This document shows positions 2,996 to 5,952 of a stretch of DNA of 5,952 bases, piece after piece (the first letter of the stretch is position 1; every line of letters begins with the position of its first letter). The stretch lies in contig DEUU01000010.1 of assembly GCA_002362735.1 (NCBI GenBank), positions 1 through 5,952 of the forward strand, given 5' to 3'. Position numbers and translations under genes: made by a program. A model generated the notes under the pieces. It was not told the origin of the DNA. It was given only the letters and a program-made list of their open reading frames with translations, and searched no databases. The stretch comes from Dehalococcoidia bacterium UBA3254. GTDB lineage: Bacteria; Chloroflexota; Dehalococcoidia; Dehalococcoidales; UBA3254.

Positions 2996-5952
2996 ATGGA
3001 CTATTTTTGGAATGATGAGCTTCAGTTATGGACCCGTGAGGGATTCCCAGGTATCGCGTACTCAGATGGTGCCGAAATCGAAAACCGAATTATGGATGTT
3101 ATCGTTAAGGCAAATGATTTAAGTGTCTTTTCGTTGGAATTGATAAATAGTATCGTAGATTGGCCCTCTGAGTACCATTTAAGCCCCGCCCGCCATTGCC
3201 TCCTTAGACCTTTAGGGATAAAGCCTGGTGAAAAGGTGTTGGAGTTGGGTTGCGGCTGTGGAGCCCTTACGCGGTATATCGGTGAAATTGGGGCAAAGGT
3301 GACTGCGGTCGAAGGGAGCAAAACCCGTGCTTTAATTACAGCGAAAAGATGTCGAGATTTATCAAATGTAAAAGTTATATTAGAGGATTTGTTAACTTTC
3401 GATACGACAACTTTATATGATTGGATTTTGCTAGTCGGGGTGCTTGAATATGCACCTTTATTTTCAAATGACGGTGACCCGATATCTAATTATTTAAATC
3501 ATGTTGGCAGGTTTCTTTCTACCCAAGGCCGTCTTGTAGTAGCTATTGAGAATCGCCTTGGGCTAAAATATTTCAATGGGTGTGCCGAAGATCATCTTGG
3601 AGTCCCTTTTTTAGGGATCCAGGGATTATATGCAAAAAAATCACCGGTAACCTTCGGCCGATCGGAGCTAATAACCTATCTATCTAAATCTGGGTTCCCG
3701 AACTATCACTTTTTCTATCCTTTTCCAGATTATAAATTGCCGAAGCTAGTCCTTTCCCAATCCGCGTGTACGGATCCTAAATTTAATTCTATAGATCAAT
3801 TGCTTAGGGGTTACGCAAGAGATTATAATGGATCTTCTTTCAGATTGTTTGATGAAGCCCTAGTATTTGATTCTCTATCGCGAAATGGTTTGTTCCAAGA
3901 TTTCAGCAATTCTTTTATGGTGGTGGTTTCAAGATCTAACCTTAGTGATGACTTCCCAGGATCTATTGCTTGGAGTTTTGCCACAAACCGTTTACCATTT
4001 TTTGCTACCCAAACTAATTTTATTAACAACGAAAGAGGGATAGAGGTTGTAAAGAATTATATTGGGCCTAAGCAAATTGACTATCTCTTATGTCAAGATG
4101 AAATAAGAGTAGAGCATCACATCGGTAAAAATGAGTATATTGCCGGGTATCAATTATTATGGGACGTAATTAAGGAAAGAGCTAAAGGGTCAAACCCGTC
4201 AGAAATAGCCCATTCTTTAAGTCCTTGGTTTAAATTCCTCCTTTCCTTATCAAAGCCCGGCCCATCACCTTGTCCAGAGAAGAATTCAAAGAAATTAGAA
4301 CTAAAAGATTTCCTAATTAGTGGAAAGTTTGTTGATTGTGCACCTTTTAATGTTATTCTTAATAAATTTGGCTTAAAAGTGATTGATCAGGAGTGGGAAA
4401 TTTTAGGAGAAATTGAACTGGGCTGGGTGGTAACACGAGGTGTCCTATTTAGTCTTCAAGTTGGTCTATCCTCTTCAAATTTGACAGGAAATATAGAAGA
4501 AATTATCAAAGAATTATGTTCGATTTCCGAAATATTATTTTCTAAAAATAAAATCAACGATTGGATAAAAAAAGAAGTACTTTTTCAATCTCTAATTACT
4601 GGACGAAAATGGGAACCTCCTTCTCTCCCTTTCATAAATAATGGATTGATAAATGTTTTAGATGAGATTAAAAATTCCCATTTTCTTAACGACCGCTTTG
4701 CCCAAATTATAAGAGCCAGTGAAATACAAATATCGAATTTAAAGACTTCTTTGGTGGAGCGTGATACGCATATTGCGAACTTATGCCAAAAAATTTCATC
4801 GCTTAAAGAATCGATTTCTCGAAAAAAAGAAATAACAAAAACCACCTTCATCCCACAATTGATATCCCCTGATTTAAAAAATAATGTACCAAAACCTGGC
4901 CATGTTTCTTTGGTAATCCCAGTATGTAATAAGCTAGAATATACGATAAAATGCCTTCGGTCTCTAAATAACAATACTCCCCATGATCTGTTCGATCTGA
5001 TTATTGTTGATAATGCCTCGATTGATGGTACTCAAGAGTTCCTGGATTCCGCAGTTGATTCTATTAGTCTAATAACCAACATGACCAATAATGGCTTTAC
5101 CCTGGCCTGCAATCAAGGAGCGCAGGTCGCCCGGGGGGAATTTGTTCTGTTTCTGAACAATGATACCGAACCCCAACCGGGGTGGCTAGAAGCGCTCGTC
5201 GATGTCATGAAGGAGGATGCCTCAATCGGCATCGCCGGTTCCAAGCTTGTCTATCCCGATGGCCGCCTGCAGGAGGCGGGGGGGATTATCTTCAGCGACG
5301 GAAGTGGGTGGAATTACGGCCGGTTCGATGATCCGGAACACCCGCGATATAATTATGTGCGCGAGGTGGATTATGTTTCCGGGGCTTCCCTCCTCATCCG
5401 CCGTTCTCTCCTGATGGAGCTCCATTATTTCGATGAAAAATATTCCCCCGGATATTATGAAGATACCGACCTGTGTTTCCAAGCCCGGCGGGCCGGTTAT
5501 AAAGTCGTCTATTGTCCCTTTTCCAGGGTAATTCACCACGAGGGGATATCCAGCGGGAACGACCTTTCCCGGGGGATGAAAAAATATCAACTCATCAATA
5601 AAAAAAAGTTCGTCAAAAAATGGGCTTCCGTTTTAAAAAATCAGTTGCCGCCGGATCCTAAAAATGTGGTTTTGGCCAGCGCAAGAGGTGTCCGAAGCAA
5701 TATACTAATCATTGACCCGTTTATGCCCATATTTGATCGGGCTTCGGGATCCCAACGACTGTTCCAGATTATCAGGTTATTAAAGAAAGGAGGGCATCAT
5801 GTCACGTTTATCGCCCGCAATGGATTAGGGCAGGATTCCTACGTCGACCTTTTGGAAAAAATGGGGGTGGAAGTGTATGCGACCGATCCCCAGATGATGC
5901 GCCGCCTCGGCTACTCGACGGAAGGGCGGGAGGTAAACCTGGAAGAGTTATT
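2996..5952 (+). CDS. Multidomain methyltransferase / kinase-like / GT2 / GT4-like glycan enzyme (3' end outside window)
   Basis: From ATG 2996 (AGGGGA at 2983-2988, 7-bp spacer) the frame is open for 985 codons with no stop. A class I SAM methyltransferase comes first: motif I VLELGCGCGALTRYI begins at residue 81, acidic E106 ends the second strand (AVEGS), and GVLEYAP, AIENRLGLKYF and YPFPDYKLP follow. Residues about 300-500 look kinase-like: D447-x4-N452 (VDCAPFN) resembles a phosphotransferase catalytic loop, and D464-Q-E-W a metal-binding strand. Residues about 568-612 suit a short coiled coil. A GT2 domain starts at V637, with D672NAS, N721-N-D723 as the DXD-like metal site, E822-D, and H847-H-E-G. 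From N902 (ILIIDPFMPIFDRASGSQR) a GT-B/GT4-type N-terminal domain begins and is cut by the edge. The likely product is a cytoplasmic enzyme building and perhaps methylating or phosphorylating a polysaccharide or flagellin glycan. Substrates are unknown. Base composition rises sharply near 5100, inside GT2. Confidence 0.9.
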   Translation, partial: MDYFWNDELQLWTREGFPGIAYSDGAEIENRIMDVIVKANDLSVFSLELINSIVDWPSEYHLSPARHCLLRPLGIKPGEKVLELGCGCGALTRYIGEIGAKVTAVEGSKTRALITAKRCRDLSNVKVILEDLLTFDTTTLYDWILLVGVLEYAPLFSNDGDPISNYLNHVGRFLSTQGRLVVAIENRLGLKYFNGCAEDHLGVPFLGIQGLYAKKSPVTFGRSELITYLSKSGFPNYHFFYPFPDYKLPKLVLSQSACTDPKFNSIDQLLRGYARDYNGSSFRLFDEALVFDSLSRNGLFQDFSNSFMVVVSRSNLSDDFPGSIAWSFATNRLPFFATQTNFINNERGIEVVKNYIGPKQIDYLLCQDEIRVEHHIGKNEYIAGYQLLWDVIKERAKGSNPSEIAHSLSPWFKFLLSLSKPGPSPCPEKNSKKLELKDFLISGKFVDCAPFNVILNKFGLKVIDQEWEILGEIELGWVVTRGVLFSLQVGLSSSNLTGNIEEIIKELCSISEILFSKNKINDWIKKEVLFQSLITGRKWEPPSLPFINNGLINVLDEIKNSHFLNDRFAQIIRASEIQISNLKTSLVERDTHIANLCQKISSLKESISRKKEITKTTFIPQLISPDLKNNVPKPGHVSLVIPVCNKLEYTIKCLRSLNNNTPHDLFDLIIVDNASIDGTQEFLDSAVDSISLITNMTNNGFTLACNQGAQVARGEFVLFLNNDTEPQPGWLEALVDVMKEDASIGIAGSKLVYPDGRLQEAGGIIFSDGSGWNYGRFDDPEHPRYNYVREVDYVSGASLLIRRSLLMELHYFDEKYSPGYYEDTDLCFQARRAGYKVVYCPFSRVIHHEGISSGNDLSRGMKKYQLINKKKFVKKWASVLKNQLPPDPKNVVLASARGVRSNILIIDPFMPIFDRASGSQRLFQIIRLLKKGGHHVTFIARNGLGQDSYVDLLEKMGVEVYATDPQMMRRLGYSTEGREVNLEEL

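Noticed and set aside
4585..4974. Minus-strand frame of 129 codons opposite the coiled-coil region, and similar frames at 3022-3321, 3823-4029 and 5222-5590.
   Set aside because: All lie antisense within the continuous plus-strand coding frame, which has recognisable domains. No ribosome site or recognisable protein was seen.

Overview
The window looks like part of a motility and glycan island from a Gram-negative bacterium, most probably of the deltaproteobacterial (Desulfobacterota) type. This rests on three recognisable flagellar regulators: the FliW C-terminus, FlgM, and a small protein resembling the FlgM-associated DVU0524 family of Desulfovibrio relatives. A strong candidate sigma-54 promoter, a candidate sigma-28 promoter and consensus-like sigma-70 promoters fit such a host. 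The taxonomic call is inference; there is no rRNA or other phylogenetic marker here.

Layout. At 1-267 (+) is the 3' end of fliW. A shared, convergent hairpin terminator lies at 323-348. On the minus strand, reading right to left, are two paralogous small genes of unknown function (2261-1902 and 1634-1281), then a probable two-gene operon of a DVU0524-like gene (1121-702) and flgM (689-375). A 734-bp AT-rich non-coding interval (2262-2995) separates these from a very long plus-strand gene that starts at 2996 and is still open at the window edge (985 codons visible, no stop). It holds tandem promoter-like sequences, one sigma-70-like and one sigma-54-like, pointing at the long gene.

The long gene encodes a multidomain glycan enzyme. 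In order it has an N-terminal class I SAM-dependent methyltransferase, a region with a kinase/phosphotransferase-like catalytic loop, a short coiled coil, a complete GT2 glycosyltransferase domain, and the beginning of a further domain resembling the N-terminal half of a GT4/GT-B glycosyltransferase. The first three modules recall the order in WbdD-type O-antigen chain-terminating enzymes. Next to flagellar genes, a role in flagellin glycosylation is as plausible as one in surface polysaccharide synthesis.

How the parts may fit together. FlgM holds sigma-28 inactive until the hook is complete and is then exported. FliW senses flagellin and antagonises CsrA. The DVU0524-like protein is co-transcribed with FlgM. 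The big glycosyltransferase may decorate flagellin or make a surface glycan. The most notable observations are the large fusion protein, an abrupt change in base composition inside its GT2 domain (a likely recombination junction), the tandem sigma-70/sigma-54 promoters with a leader of about 350-410 nt, and the pair of undescribed paralogous small proteins.
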